A stretch of DNA of 64,000 nucleotides from Nematostella vectensis (taxonomy: Eukaryota > Cnidaria > Anthozoa > Actiniaria > Edwardsiidae), in assembly GCF_932526225.1 (NCBI RefSeq), contig NC_064040.1, positions 1,803,501 to 1,867,500 of the forward strand. The letters are read 5' to 3'. This document shows, one piece after another, positions 23,901-38,900 of this stretch. The stretch's first letter is position 1; the number at the start of each line of letters is the position of its first letter. A program made the translations under genes and the position numbers. The notes beneath the pieces were generated by a model. That model was not told the origin of the DNA, searched no databases, and was given only the letters and a program-made list of their open reading frames with translations.

Positions 23901-26900
23901 TATATTATTTCCATACCTCGTTAAACTGTCATATCCGGACGAAACAGACGCCAGGGAGCCGTCCGGCGATGAGCCCTCCTCTCTGTCATCGTCTCCGCTA
24001 CCCAAGGTGAAGTTCAACACGAGATGGTTGGCAGGCTGGTGCTGGAGGCTGGCCGTGCAGAAGGCGGGCCTGGAGGATGTGTCAAGGGAGTCTTTCTCTG
24101 CAAGTCGCAGGAGCAGCTTGGCATGCTTCGCCAGGAGGTCCTGCAAACACATGCTCTTTTGTCAGTTATTTCTGATTCTATTGCTATTTTCGAATGCAAA
24201 ACTAGCGATGTGCAAGTTTTGTACGAATTGTGATGTTGAAAAATGAGTTCTATCCTTCAAAGTCGCGAGGATTGTCTGATTCATGAGGCAATTTTTGTAT
24301 ACTCTAAACAGTGTGCACACTACAGTATATGTAAAAAATAACTGAAAAACCTCTTTCAAGTACCCCAAAGGCTTTATTAGCTGATGTCATCAAGCGAACT
24401 GATGGTTAAAAACGCCTAACTCGTCATCTAGATACGATTTACTGTATGAATTTGGACTTTCTTGCCCCCTCAATGGCAGTTAATTCGTCTGTTGAATATG
24501 TTCAGCTTCAGAAAACAATGGCTGACCTTGCACTGCTCTTCCAACTTTGCCTCCTGCACTCGGCCGGCCTTGTGGGCCTCCCGTAGATTCTCCTTTTACA
24601 AGAAAACAACCAAAAATACATTATATGACATGTTGTGTGGAATTTTATGACGTGTATTCAATCCATCTGAAGATGTCACGTGACAGTTTCTACACGTGAT
24701 GCCATTGGATATATCAATGAGAGCAAGCTATCAAGTGACGTCAGATGATATCACGTGATGCTGTCACATGGCGTCGAATGACATCACGTAATGTGAACCC
24801 CTCTGGCGACATGGCGTCGCATGATATCTCGTGACGTGAGCCCAGCATATCACATGACGTCAGATGATATCACGTGATGCTGTCACATGGCGTCGCATGA
24901 TATCACGTGATGCTGGCACATGGCGTCGCATGACATCACGTGAAGTGGACCCACCTGCTTAAACTGTGAGCTGTAACAGGAAGTCCACAATTTCAGGCAC
25001 GCGATGTGGTATCGAGGAAACAACCTAAACGAGAACAAGGAAAGGTGAACTTTGTGAATATAGCGCTGAAACAAAATAGGACGAAAAAGGAAACCCAAAG
25101 GAGAGGGATGCGCAAGCGTGGGATACCTTTTCCGCTCAAGTGTAGAAGTCAGTGAATTTTTCACTTTATATATTTACAGTAATGATTCGATTAAGCGCCC
25201 TCCTTTAAATAAGCGCCCAGGGCCCGGTTCCTGAAAGGCTGGATAAAGTTATTCACGGACAAATGTTATCTGTTGTATAGGATTTGTCCAGGATTTATCC
25301 GTTGGATAAGCATTTATCTACAGACAACTTTGGCCTTCTAGGAACCGGCCCCAGGGCACTAGTTCGAATCATATACACTGAAAAAACCGAGATCTTACTT
25401 TAGTGAAGCGTTCTTCTGGTAGCGCGGGTTAATAAAACAGTCAGGGTCATCCATGGTCACCACGTTCAACCACGTCCACAACGAGGCGGTGCGCTCATCG
25501 ATCTCTTCCTGCAAATCACATATGGAGTTCTACGTTATGCAAAGGAGAGAGGAAAAGGGACAGCAAAGTGGAAGAGAGGGTTAAAAGGTGCTTGAATAAG
25601 TCGAGGGGAAAGAAGATAGAAGTGTAAGGGGTAAACGTATTGATAGGGAGAAAGAGGGGTATACCTACCTCTTCACGATCCCTTGAGGAGTTTGCAAGAA
25701 ATGTACCAAAGCGACTCGAGTACGCACTTTCTGCTATAGTCTAAAAAAGGAAGTACAATTAGCAAGAGGGTCAAAGAAATCGACTCAATATAATTAATTT
25801 AACAATTGACTTCCCATAACGCACTGGACGCCTCATCCATCCATCCCGTTAGACATTGCACGCCTCCTTAATCCATGCCATAAGCCAATGCACGGCTCAT
25901 TAATCTATCCCATAAGCCAATGCACGGTTCATTAATCCATCCCATGAGCCATTGCACTCCTCAATAATCCATCCCGTAAGACATGGCACGCCTCCTTAAT
26001 CCATCCCATAAGCCAATGCACGGCTCATTAATCCATCCCATAAGCCAATGCACTCCTCAATAATCCATCCCATAAGCCAATGCACCCCTCATCAATCCAT
26101 CCCATAAGGCAATGCACGCCACGTCCATCCATCCCATAAGACATGTCTTGTTAAGCAACCCTTCAAGCTATATCTGGCACTTTTTGTTATTTCCAAGAAA
26201 ACTTTAAACGGTCCACAGCCAAATACTTGAATAAAAAGTAATAAGTATTGAAGTTCTCTTACATGCTTGAATAAGCCGATAAAAGTGTATGCTATGTGAG
26301 ACTCGGTATTAAACGGGGGTGGAAAATGACGGCATGACAAGCCCCATTTACTATTCCTGAGCTTACCTTGAGCAAGTATTCATTGAACTGGAATGAGAAG
26401 GGGTACTGCTGAGTGAGCTGCCACACACAGTCCAGCCACTGCAGGAAGACGGGGCCGTGCTCCTCGGTACTCTCGGGATTAGTCTCAGGCGGCAAGATAC
26501 GGTCGGCAAACTTGTGGCCGAACGACAACCATTCTTTTTGTATCAGCACCTGTGGTGAGAAAATAGCAATTGGCTTGGGACAGGAGGCCTATAGACCAAT
26601 AGAATGCTACTCGTATTCCTAACACTAGCCCGTCACTCATAAACACATTTTACTTCAATTCAATAAAGACGGAAAATTAGCAGGCACTACTGCATATCAT
26701 CGAAGTATTGACTTGATTATATTATAGTTACATTATCCACGAAAGAACGACCCTAATAAGGAAGGTCACACTGAGTTTTCCCTCCACACCCACCACAAAT
26801 TATGACAAAGTCTTTAACCCATGGTCTTAGTGGTATGCGAAAATGCAGGAAAAGCAGAAAAAAAAAACAGGGTTTCTGATGCTGTCGATTCACAAGTGTT

Positions 26901-29900
26901 GTAGCAAGTTTATTATTTGAGTATTACCTGGAAGCCATAGAGTGTACGGTAATTGGTAGTTTAAAACTTGAGTATTACCTGGAAACCATGGAGTGTACGA
27001 TAAAAGGAAGTTTATAACTTGAGTATTACCTGGAAGCCATAGAGTGTACGGTAATTGGTAGTTTAAAACTTGAGTATTACCTGAAAGCCATCGAGGGAAC
27101 GATAAAAGGAAGTTTATAACTTGAGTATTACCTGGAAACCATCGAGTGTACGATAAAAGGAAGTTTATAACTTGAGTATTACCTGGAAACCATCGAGGGA
27201 ACGATAAAAGGAAGTTTATAACTTGAGTATTACCTGGAAACCATCGAGTGTACGATAAAAGGAAGTTTATAACTTGAGTATTACCTGGAAACCATCGAGG
27301 GTACGATAAAAGGAAGTTTATAACTTGAGTATTACCTGGAAACCATCGAGTGTACGATGAAAGGAAGTTTATAACTTGAGTATTACCTGGAAGCCATCGA
27401 GAGTACGGTAAAAGGAAGTTTATAACTTGAGTATTACCTGGAAGCCATCGAGGGTACGATAAAAGGAAGTTTATAACTTGAGTATTACCTGGAAGCCATC
27501 GAGGGTACGATAAAAGGAAGTTTATAACTTGAGTATTACCTGAAAGCCATCGAGGGAACGATAAAAGGAAGTTTATAACTTGAGTATTACCTGGAAACCA
27601 TCGAGTGTACGATAAAAGGAAGTTTATAACTTGAGTATTACCTGGAAACCATCGAGGGAACGATAAAAGGAAGTTTATAACTTGAGTATTACCTGGAAAC
27701 CATCGAGTGTACGATAAAAGGAAGTTTATAACTTGAGTATTACCTGGAAACCATCGAGGGTACGATAAAAGGAAGTTTATAACTTGAGTATTACCTGGAA
27801 ACCATCGAGTGTACGATGAAAGGAAGTTTATAACTTGAGTATTACCTGGAAGCCATCGAGAGTACGGTAAAAGAAAGTTTATAACTTGAGTATTACCTGG
27901 AAGCCATCGAGGGTACGATAAAAGGAAGTTTATAACTTGAGTATTACCTGGAAACCATCGAGGGTACGATAAAAGGAAGTTTATAACTTGAGTATTACCT
28001 GGGAACCATCGAGTGTACGATGAAAGGAAGTTTATAACTTGAGTATTACCTGGAAGCCATCGAGAGTACGATAAAAGGAAGTTTATAACTTGAGTATTAC
28101 CTGAAAGCCATCGAGGGAACGATAAAAGGAAGTTTATAACTTGAGTATTACCTGGAAACCATCGAGTGTACGATAAAAGGAAGTTTATAACTTGAGTATT
28201 ACCTGGAAACCATCGAGGGAACGATAAAAGGAAGTTTATAACTTGAGTATTACCTGGAAACCATCGAGTGTACGATAAAAGGAAGTTTATAACTTGAGTA
28301 TTACCTGGAAACCATCGAGGGTACGATAAAAGGAAGTTTATAACTTGAGTATTACCTGGAAACCATCGAGTGTACGATGAAAGGAAGTTTATAACTTGAG
28401 TATTACCTGGAAGCCATCGAGAGTACGGTAAAAGAAAGTTTATAACTTGAGTATTACCTGGAAGCCATCGAGGGTACGATAAAAGGAAGTTTATAACTTG
28501 AGTATTACCTGGAAACCATCGAGGGTACGATAAAAGGAAGTTTATAACTTGAGTATTACCTGGAAACCATCGAGTGTACGATGAAAGGAAGTTTATAACT
28601 TGAGTATTACCTGGAAGCCATCGAGAGTACGGTAAAAGGAAGTTTATAACTTGAGTATTACCTGGAAACCATCGAGGGTACGATAAAAGGAAGTTTATAA
28701 CTTGAGTATTACCTGGAAGCCATCGAGAGTACGGTAAAAGGAAGTTTATAACTTGAGTATTACCTGGAAACCATCGAGTGTACGGTAATAGGGGTCGAGC
28801 ATGACTTGTACCAGGCTTGAAACCTATGAAAGACATTCAGTCAAACTCTATTTTGCTAAAACATATCTACTCTTATGTACAAATCTACTCGCTCCCATAC
28901 TGGCCTTATTCTGCTACTTGTACCTGTGCTGTTCTGTCGCAACCATCCTCGTAACTAAACAGAACGGATGACTTGTCACAGTCCATGGCAACTGCGGCTT
29001 GGGTAGCGGTCTGAAGTAGCTCGCTAAGCTGAGTAAGCCACTCAGTCTCTTCAAGCTGGGACAGGTACTTGCTGTCATCTCTACAGAGGTAAGCGGAATA
29101 GTTAGAAAAGGTGTATAACGGACCAAGTAGGATGAACATTATAGTGTGACATGTTGTCGTTATGTGAATTAGGGGACACTTGTTTAGTCACAGAGTAGAA
29201 CTGCGTCTTGGGCTTGCGTCTTCCTAACGATTTCACTAGCAGCTTGTGTCTACAGTACCTTCACTAACTAAAAAAAGGCTTTAAACACATTTACTCCTGC
29301 ACTGCCCTGAACTGCACAAAAATGAGTATAACATCTGATACTGATTTTTTAAATAAATAATTATTTTTTTAAAAAAAGGAGTACATTGAAAAGATCACTC
29401 GGTAACTTTAGTTGTTTTAGACTGTATTTTACACCCTGTTAGTACTCTACAGTAGGTACTATGAACAACTAGTCTTCTTGGATAAGGACGTTAGACCGGA
29501 GGGTGTGCCCACAAGTAGCTACAGTACTACAAGCTAAATACATTGGATTACTGATAAAGGCATTTCAATCTGCAAAGGAAATGACTATCTAAAACGTTAT
29601 AGCGGATAACATTTCTTGACCAAGACACTTGCACCACGTCTCAGATGAGAATGTCACTCACCCTTTCGAGGCCAGAAATGCTTGTAGCTTACAGGCGCTC
29701 TGACGAACAGCTTTAAAATCAGGAGGAGAATCCGCGTACACAAACTTGCAGTTTGGGTAATAGAATGCTGGAAAGGAGATCTAAAATGTTTTTGTTGATC
29801 CACAAGAGCACAAGAATTAGGGGCAGGGGAGGCAAACGGAATTGGGATGGTGATTGTGATGGTGATTGTGATGGTGATTGTGATGGTGATGGTGATTGTG

Positions 29901-32900
29901 ATGGTGATTGTGATGGTGATTGTGATGGTGATGGTGATTGTGATGGTGATTGTGATGGTGATTGTGATGGTGATTGTGATGGTGATTGTGATGGTGATTG
30001 TGATGGTGATGGTGATGGTGATTGTGATGGTGATGGTGATGGTGATTGTGATGGTGATGGTGATTGTGATGGTGATTGTGATGGTGGTTGTGATTGTGAT
30101 TGTGTGTTAAATCTAAGTGTAAATCCGCTTAGGGACCATTCTTTTATTAAACAGGGGGTTCCTTTTCTTGAAATGTTTTGGAGGCCCCCCTTCAATGCCA
30201 TTAGATTTTATCGAGGGCGACGCCAAAGAGGATGCGCTAAAGTGGAAAAAAAGGTTCTAGTCTTATTTTTGTTTCTTTGGTACAGGTACAGGTCAGGTAC
30301 AGGTACCCAGAGTAACGGTCAAGGGTGCACCCTCGGTTCTCAATAGACGTGCTATTTGTAGACAAAACTATATAGCATAAGCTAGATTACTCTGGTATGT
30401 CACCAATCCATAAGTCAGACTTTTTAGCAGCTATATCCGACAATAAACGTTCCTTGGAGATACTGCAAAGGCATAAAAAGTCCCCTTTTGTTCTTTCAGG
30501 GGTGGTCAGATTTTTATCAGAGAACTTCCTTCCCCCCCTACCCCCCCCCCCCCCCCCCCCCTCCGGGAAAAATTAGGTCCATTTTTTTCGAATTCCGCAC
30601 CCCCCAAAGAAAAATCCTGGGTACGGGCCTGTAGTATGGGCCCAAACTAGATATTTTTTTCGGGTCGCGTCTTCCTAGGTGTAGCAGTTTCAGGCTTCCT
30701 TTCATTTTAACTTTACAAATTTCCCCCCAAACCCCCTCTCCCTTAATGAAAAGTACTCACTTTGGATAATGAAAAGTCCATGACTAAAGTACTCACTTTG
30801 GATAATGAAAGGTTCCTGATTAAAGTACTTACTTTCTCCTTGTTCTGGAGTTAGCTGCCCTGTGATCTGTAGTCCCGAGGCTGTGGGCTTGGGCCTGGAC
30901 AACAAATGGATAACGAGCCCATGGTCAGTCAAACACTGTTTCACTTATTTCACTTCATTTTTTGAAGACAAACTATGTCATGAAATCTCGATACACTCTT
31001 TTATTTTATAAGACCCTTTTTCATAAGAAGGTCCAGCCTGAGATTTCACCAAATTTAAAGAACATGCTAAGAATATAACAAGGCTCAGATAGCAGAAAAA
31101 TTTTTTAGTCCTGTTGCGTTCTAAAATGCAGAATCAAATTGTGCTCATAGTAACAACCTCCTTATTGCTATTGTTCATTAATGTAATTCTCTTCCTAATA
31201 ATTTATTGCGTATTATATTCTTATAAACACTAAAATTTAAGAACATTGTTAAGAACATATTCCGCCTTAAAATGTCCCAAAAAAATAACGGCTCAGCCTC
31301 AACTGAAAATAAGCCGTTCCTATAAAAAAGAGTGTATATCCATCTAAACACAAAGCTTTCTTATTCATTTACAGAAACTAATAAAATGCCATTTTGAAAA
31401 GAAGGCCTATAGTCTAGTCTTAAACAGTGTCATAAACAAAAATAGAACAGTATAAATTCGTTTGAATATGTTTTGATGCCCAGCCAGCATTGTTTAGGCA
31501 TTTTAGCACATGAATAATTGCCCGTATAACCGATTGGGACGATTTTTTCCCCAAGCATCCGCTCCAGCGCCCCCAAAAATCTTCCCAGAACAACTAGTTC
31601 GACTACAAAAATTTGCCAGCAGAACCATTCGGAACGATTTTTCCCCAGCAACCGAGGGGCTAACATCTTCCCAGCCAGCCAAAAAACGGCCTTTTGACCA
31701 CGTACTTACTGTTCGGTAAACACCACAAGCTTGGCCTTGTTGCTGTTTTCGTTACAGTCACATATACTGGTTAGCATTGTCTCATCGTGTTCGCATCGAC
31801 CTTCCAGTAAGCCCCTGGCAAGACACAAGGGTGGTCATCACAATTATTATTATTAATGATATCATTTATATTAACATTATTCTATTTTTTATTAACATTA
31901 TTCTATTTATTATTATTATTATTATTGATTTTATTGTTTTCATTGTCGTTATCTTTGTTGTTATTTTTTTCATCATCATCATCATCACCATCTTAATCAC
32001 CATTATTTATTATTACCACTATCAAATTTACCCAGTCGTTATTGTTGTCATGACAGTTACGTTCTAATTCGCTACGCTCAACCGAACGTAAATCATTTTC
32101 TACTTAAATGAAGCAATAAAGAGACAACAAAAGATTATATGGTTGGATACTCAGGCATCCAGAGGGTAACAGAAAACAATTTGAATACAACTCTGAGGTA
32201 AATTCTATTTTATCAAAAATAAAAACTAATCGCAAAGACCCTGACAAGGTTCGCTCGTTGGTGATTGACGCACAAAACAAGATAAAAAAGAGGCAGAACT
32301 GACAGAACTAAGGATGGTTGGTAGGTGGTGGAAGAATATCAGTCGGACGAGATAGCGTCCGACTCGGAAGAAGCAAAAAGACTTAAGAAAGCACACAATG
32401 CCGTCAAAATAGATGCGAGAGAGAGAGAGAGAAAGACTGAGACGTCCAACCTTATTTAACTGGTGAAGAACCAATCAGAACTTGTGAAGTCGATCCCAGA
32501 GGCATTGAAGAAAACAATGCTAACTTAAATCAGCTTACATACCAGCAGATATACATTTTCATAATTTGCTAAGCTTAAACTGTGATTCTGGCATGCTATA
32601 TGGCTAGTTTAAAACTTTGTCTTGAGGCCACAGTAGCTCACTAGGGGAAACAATAGACAATAAAAACAACAAACCTTCTGTTGACAACTGCAGAGGATCT
32701 GAGCAGTGCTACACCATTCTCTGGGTGTTGCCAGCAAACAGTGGGAAAGCAGCTACTCCTTTAGATGACAACAACAGCAGACAAATTTATTTATAACAAA
32801 TTAAAAACAATACCATACAACATACAATTTAATGCAATTATAATATTAATACAACTAATATAAAAGACTATGTTTTTACCTACAAATATTTTCTTTCTGA

Positions 32901-35900
32901 TTTTCATTGGTCCATTGTTTTTAGTTTTCTTTAATCTCACGCTGTTGTTTTGGGCATGAAAATGGCATGGAAACAATGATGAAACGGTGAAAAAATAAAA
33001 TGAAAATTATAAGAGAAACAGCGTAACACTGATGTTTCAGCTAAGCCGTACTTGTGGAAAACGGCAACAGTGTTGAGTTCTGCATCACTGATGGTAGAGG
33101 GGACCAGAGTCTGTGTGGGGTACGGCATACACTGATGACCTACAAATAAAAAATCACTAGTGTCTACCAAGGTGGGATAGGTACAGGGGCATGTGCCCCC
33201 CCCCACCCCACCCCCCTCAGGTTAACTATGGCGTTACATGTAAATAAACGACCAAATTTTAACAATTTTTGTATAAAGTTTACCAAAATGAAAAGGTGAT
33301 CTTCTGGGTGCTGCGCAACATTACAGCGCAACCAGTAAAACCGTGAACACTTAAAATATGTGTGGAATGTTTATTGTCATCTGACAAATGCGACGAAAAG
33401 CGAGAATTCAGACACTGAGACTTGTTGAGACATGTTTCTAGTTGACTGTTTGAATATCTCGCAAGTGATTGGTCGGTACAAACATTCTGTACATATTTCC
33501 AGTGTTCAAGGTTTTCTTAGTCATGCTGTAAACCTCTAGAAAATATTTTCAAAACAAAAATCACCAGAAATTAAAAATTCTTTTATACCATACCAGGCAC
33601 AACATTCCATACTTTATTATTCACACCGTATACATTTTAGCATACACTGGTCTGTGTAGCTATTCGGTAAGGCACCTGCGGTGGTTTTGATTCGGGATGT
33701 CAAGACATTTTTAAAATTCGTATTTGCCCTTATGATTGCAGTATGTCCTTAACTTATTTCATTCCAAAGCGTGTTTTCTGTGATCTTTATAAGCCTCACT
33801 GTGCCAAAGTTGCAGTTCAATGTCTTCAATTCTTTGTCTTAGCATCCTAGAATATTCTTTTTATTGTCAGTTGTGAATTGGTTGTCCCATAAATATACCA
33901 CGCCTAGACGATTTATCACCTCTTTTAGTAACCACCAGTGCGCAGTGAGGGTGGACTTGGCCTCCCAAAACGTCTCTGTGGCAACGCTAGCTGAGCTTTT
34001 TGGAGTACTAAGTTTTAGCCGGAAGTTTAAAGATTTCATAGCAGCCTCTGTTCTTATTGGTAATATGCCTAGCTCGGTGCAATAAGCATTATTTGTTGCG
34101 GTTTTACTGACACCCAGAAGCCACTTACAGAATTTGGTCAGCACACACTCGATGTGGTCTTTTTCATCCTATGTCTTTCATATGGACATATCGATGCCCC
34201 AAAGTTCACCCCCATAGAGTAAAATTGGAATAAGCGAATTAAAGAGTTTCATTGTAAGTTGCAGACCACATTATACATTCCCCCCCCCCACCCCCACTTG
34301 GAAAATCTTGGCTTTGCCACTGAAATAAATGACCCAGTCTCATGTGGCCACTTACTTGGTATTCTCCACTTTGACAATGATAACAACCCAAGTCTTTGGA
34401 ACTCATCTGTGTACAACATGAATAATCAAATACTAGAGTTTATTTTTCAGAAGTGGGGCTCACTTCTCTGAAAGCTTGACAGTAAAGCAAGTGTTGAAAC
34501 GGAGGAAGAGGATTAATTAAAAACTCAAATGAACAATAAGATTATAAGTCATGGGACTGAAACTGAGATTGTAAATCCCTTATACATGGGCATTGGGTCT
34601 GGAGTATATTCCAGACAGATCTGTTAAACATGTTTATAATATATTCAAAATCACGTCCATCAATTAATCGTTTTGTGCATTCTAAAAGCCATTTGCAACA
34701 CCCCTTGACCACGCTCAGTGGACCGACTGTTTGTCAGCACCCTGGAAGAACGATAAATTTCGACTTTGCAGCGAAAAATTGCAGGAAAATTCTGGCCTTT
34801 TGGATCATTTTATTTGAAAGTTGTGTTTAGAAATTGTTCTTTTATGGAATTTGAAGGGATAAGCTGTCCGTTTTCTGCCGAAAAAGTTGCCTCGAAGAAT
34901 CGAAGTTATGATTGCCAGGGCGTGGAGCTTCCAACCCTATTGTATTTTATTACGAGTGGGGAGGAGGTGAACCGAGATGAGGGACGAGTGGGGAGGAGGT
35001 GAACCGAGATGAGGGACAAGTGGGGAGGAGGTGAACCGAGATGAGGGACGAGTGGGGAGGAGGTGAACCGAGATGAGGGGCGAGTGGGGAGGAGGTGAAC
35101 CGAGATGAGGGAGGGAAATCACATAAACTGTTATGAATCACGGCTAAAACGGAACCAGATAAATCTGTGGCAACAACTTCAAGAATATGGCTTTAAAACA
35201 GATATATTCGGTGGACAAATTAAAGATAATATTCGATACACGAACATTTCGTCTGGTTTGCCCGTGGGTAATCAGGGGTGACCTTGGAAACATAAAAAAA
35301 AACAGTGGCTGGTATGTTTTCAGTAAAACATAGCCATCTTATATGGGAGCAAGACCAATTCCTTAATAATGTACCATTGAACTTGTAGAAGTTTGGTGCA
35401 GAAGTTGTGTCCAGTATGTTACAGGACGGTGGCATCAAGATGGCAGTCTTGTAGGCAAATGCAAAAAGTCTGGGGAATAACTGAATCCCAAGAAAAACAC
35501 TTAGCAGTGACACAACATTAACAAAGTCACCATTCAAACCTGTTTTAGTGCAATTCCAAAAAATGGCCATTTTTTGAAATAGCGCCCAACCACAAAAATT
35601 ATAATTTATACATTAGGGCACTAAACCAAGTATTTATATAATACTACTCATAAATACACTCCTGGAACGTAGCAAGGATTTTGAGTAGGGTAGGGAAGGT
35701 TTGTTCTATTTAGCGGACCATCGTTTAGGTATCTTGTCTAGCGTCTCTGTTGTGTGGTACTCAATTGCCTTTTATAAGCTGAATTGACTTTCAAGTGGAT
35801 TGAGGGAGGGTCTTCAAAGCCCCCTCACTTGGCTACAGGCCTTCTATAATTACACTACTTACAGGTTTTGTGTGATACATGAGAAGCTTGATAAGACTGT

Positions 35901-38900
35901 CAGCGTCGTAGGAATCTTGAAGACCAAGGCAAAACTGGAGACAGACAGGATTAATAGTGGGAATGACTATGTAACTTGTTTTGTGTGACTTCTGTACATG
36001 GAAAATACACTGAAAGCAGAACTTCTCTTCTGAACTTGCCTTGCTGATTCATGTTTCAAGATTTTAGTGTTGTTAGTTAAACGACGAGTACAAGCACTAA
36101 GCCTTTAAGCAGGGTACATGAAAAAAGAACCTTTTTTTTCCTGATATGTTTTGTATATCCCAACATAAGAGTAATTTGACTATCACATAACACTCTTACC
36201 AAGTGTGTCTGCTTGTTATTACAAAGTATTGCTTATATCCCCATATAAGAGTAATTCATGGCAATCATGTCTACATTCTTACCCTGTGTGACTGTATGTT
36301 ACTACAAAGTAGCTCAACACCATCGGCCATAAAGATACTGTTGCCCTTTGGGATGTTCTTTCTGGAGAATTTCCTGATCTCATAGATGCATGTGCATGGG
36401 ACAGAGAGCTCAAGAGAATACTGATGCTCTGTTGAACAAAACAATAGCTCAGCCCCATATACACCCATATTCCAGATATACCCATTTATTATGTACTTGA
36501 GTTTATATGTAGCACACACTGTTTTCTCACACATTTGCCCATGTCAAAACAGTACCATATATACCCAAGAATGTGTATCTGGTTCAGTTATTGGTTCAGT
36601 TCATTTCAGTTAATTGGGCACACATACATCAATACATACATAGCCATACCTATTTGCTCAAGGTTGGAGAAGATAAGAGGTTTGAACTTCTGTAACCTTG
36701 CTGAGCACTCGTCCACCCTCCCAGGTACCGCCTCAAGGGTGGAGCAGCTGCGCTTTTTCAACGACTGTGTGTATCTCAAGCCGTTCCTGGCCTTATTAGA
36801 TACATGCCTCAGAATCCTGATGCCAGCATGTGAAATTAAAACATAGATAAATATAATTCAAATCCAGGCAGCCCATGACTAAAATTGTGTACCAAGAATA
36901 TAATTTTGAAATTAATTTGTTACTGTTTTCATACAGGGAGAAACATTTAAAGTTTGAAAATTGACACTGAAAATCATCCACAAAAACAGCACTTAATGGA
37001 TCATACAAAATAAAGTAGATTCCAATAAAGATTTTTAAAGGACATCACACAACAATTATTGGTATTTTAACTTTTAAAAAAAATGTTTTTTCAAAAACTT
37101 TTCTTGTACAAATTTTGGGACACCCAACATTGGAAATTGTTTATACTCTGAACGATTTTGTCTTAATACCATAGTAAGCCAAAAGCCTTTTTGTTGTTAC
37201 CTTTGTTGTCTAGACCAATCATGAATGTTGTTATTGCCATTAACGAACATGTGTTTCCCAGTGGCTGAGAAGGACTGCCGCTGAGAGCCATGTCTTGATA
37301 ACTCTTCTGCATCATCTTCAGCATTTACCTGATAGGCTTCTTTCAAACCATCTAAATAATTCTGAAAAAAAAAAATAAGACTCACTCAAAATGCTTAATT
37401 GTTTCTGAAAATTCCATAAAAGAGGTGTACCTACACATCAAGAGATACAGGATAAAATCTTACCCTGGCATATACACCAGTGAACTGCACCCTGTATGTT
37501 GTCGAGTGAGTCTTACCCTGGCATATACACCAGTGTAAAGCACCCTGTATGTTGTCGAGTGAGTCTCACCCTGGCATATACACCAGTGAACAGCACCCTG
37601 TACGTTTTCGAGTGAGTCTTACCCTGGCATATACACCAGTGTAAAGCACCCTGTATGTCGTCAAGTGAGTCTTACCCTGACATATACACCAGTGAACAGC
37701 ACCCTGTATGTTGTCAAGTGAGTCTTACCCTGGCATATACACCAGTGAGAAGCACCCTGTATGTTGTCGAGTGAGTCTTACCCTGGCATATACACCAGTG
37801 AACAGCACCCTATATGTTGTCAAGTGAGTCTTACCCTGGCATATACACCAGTGAAAACACCCTGTATGTTGTCGAGTGAGTCTTACCCTGGCATATACAC
37901 CAGTGAACAGCACCCTGTATGTTGTCAAGTGAGTCTTACCCTGGCATATACACCAGTGAAAAGCACCCTGCATGTTGTCAAGTGAGTCTTACCCTGGCAT
38001 ATACACCAGTGAAAAGCACCCTGTATGTCGTCAAGTGAGTCTTACCCTGGCATATACACCAGTGAAAAGCACCCTGTATGTCGTCAAGTGAAGCACACCC
38101 TGTGCATAGCTGTCGAATGAGTCGATGCAGGTGACATGGTCTTGCTGAAGAATGATCTGCTCCCCTGGATACAGGGGGGGATGAGAGTACAAGCGTGAAG
38201 GGAGGGGACCCTGGAAAGGCTGAAATTCATAAGTGAACTTGTTAGATGTTTTCTATTGTCTCTATGTGAACCTATCTTTTCTGTCTGTACAGTATGTCTT
38301 CCTTTCTTCTTATTTCTGTCTGTCTGTTTTCCTGTCTTCAGTGTCTGTCTTCCTATGTCTTTCTGTCTTTATTATTGTCTGTCTTCATGTATGTCAATCC
38401 ATACAACTGTCTGTCTAAAATTTTCAAGTGTTAAACATTTTCACTTTTAATAATAGTAAATAAAAAGCATACAAAAATAGCATAGTGGTAAATATATAAA
38501 ACCCAGAAAAAACCAGTATAGATAACATTATATTTTCATGTAGTATTAGTCACACAACTGTCAGTTTGCAGTAAAATCCAATATAATCAACTTTATAAAA
38601 TCATGAGGAATTATTTTTTCTCGGGTGCTGTCTACTTAGCTTTTTTCCTAAAGACAAATATAAATCATCAAATGATTGAAACAAATACCACCTAAAGTTT
38701 AGTACCAATAGAGAAAATAATTTCATCATGTTGTCTTTTAGCAGTGAAAGTGAAAGGCAACTAGTGGCATGCTTGATGTGGCAACAAACAAAATAATTCT
38801 TATAGTGATCGAAAATAAGGAAATTGAAATTTGCTATATGATGCAGTTACTATATGATGCAATACAATTCCCACATTAAAAACATTATTTCAATAACATT

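Noticed and set aside
26890-28836. 648-codon minus-strand open frame with a 17-residue repeat
   Set aside because: Produced by the 51-bp period. It is not in the frame of exon 14, and the unit is clearly an exon-intron junction repeat.
29719-30346. Asp/Gly/Cys- or Pro/Ser-repeat proteins
   Set aside because: Both strands of a GGTGAT/TGTGAT microsatellite; intronic.
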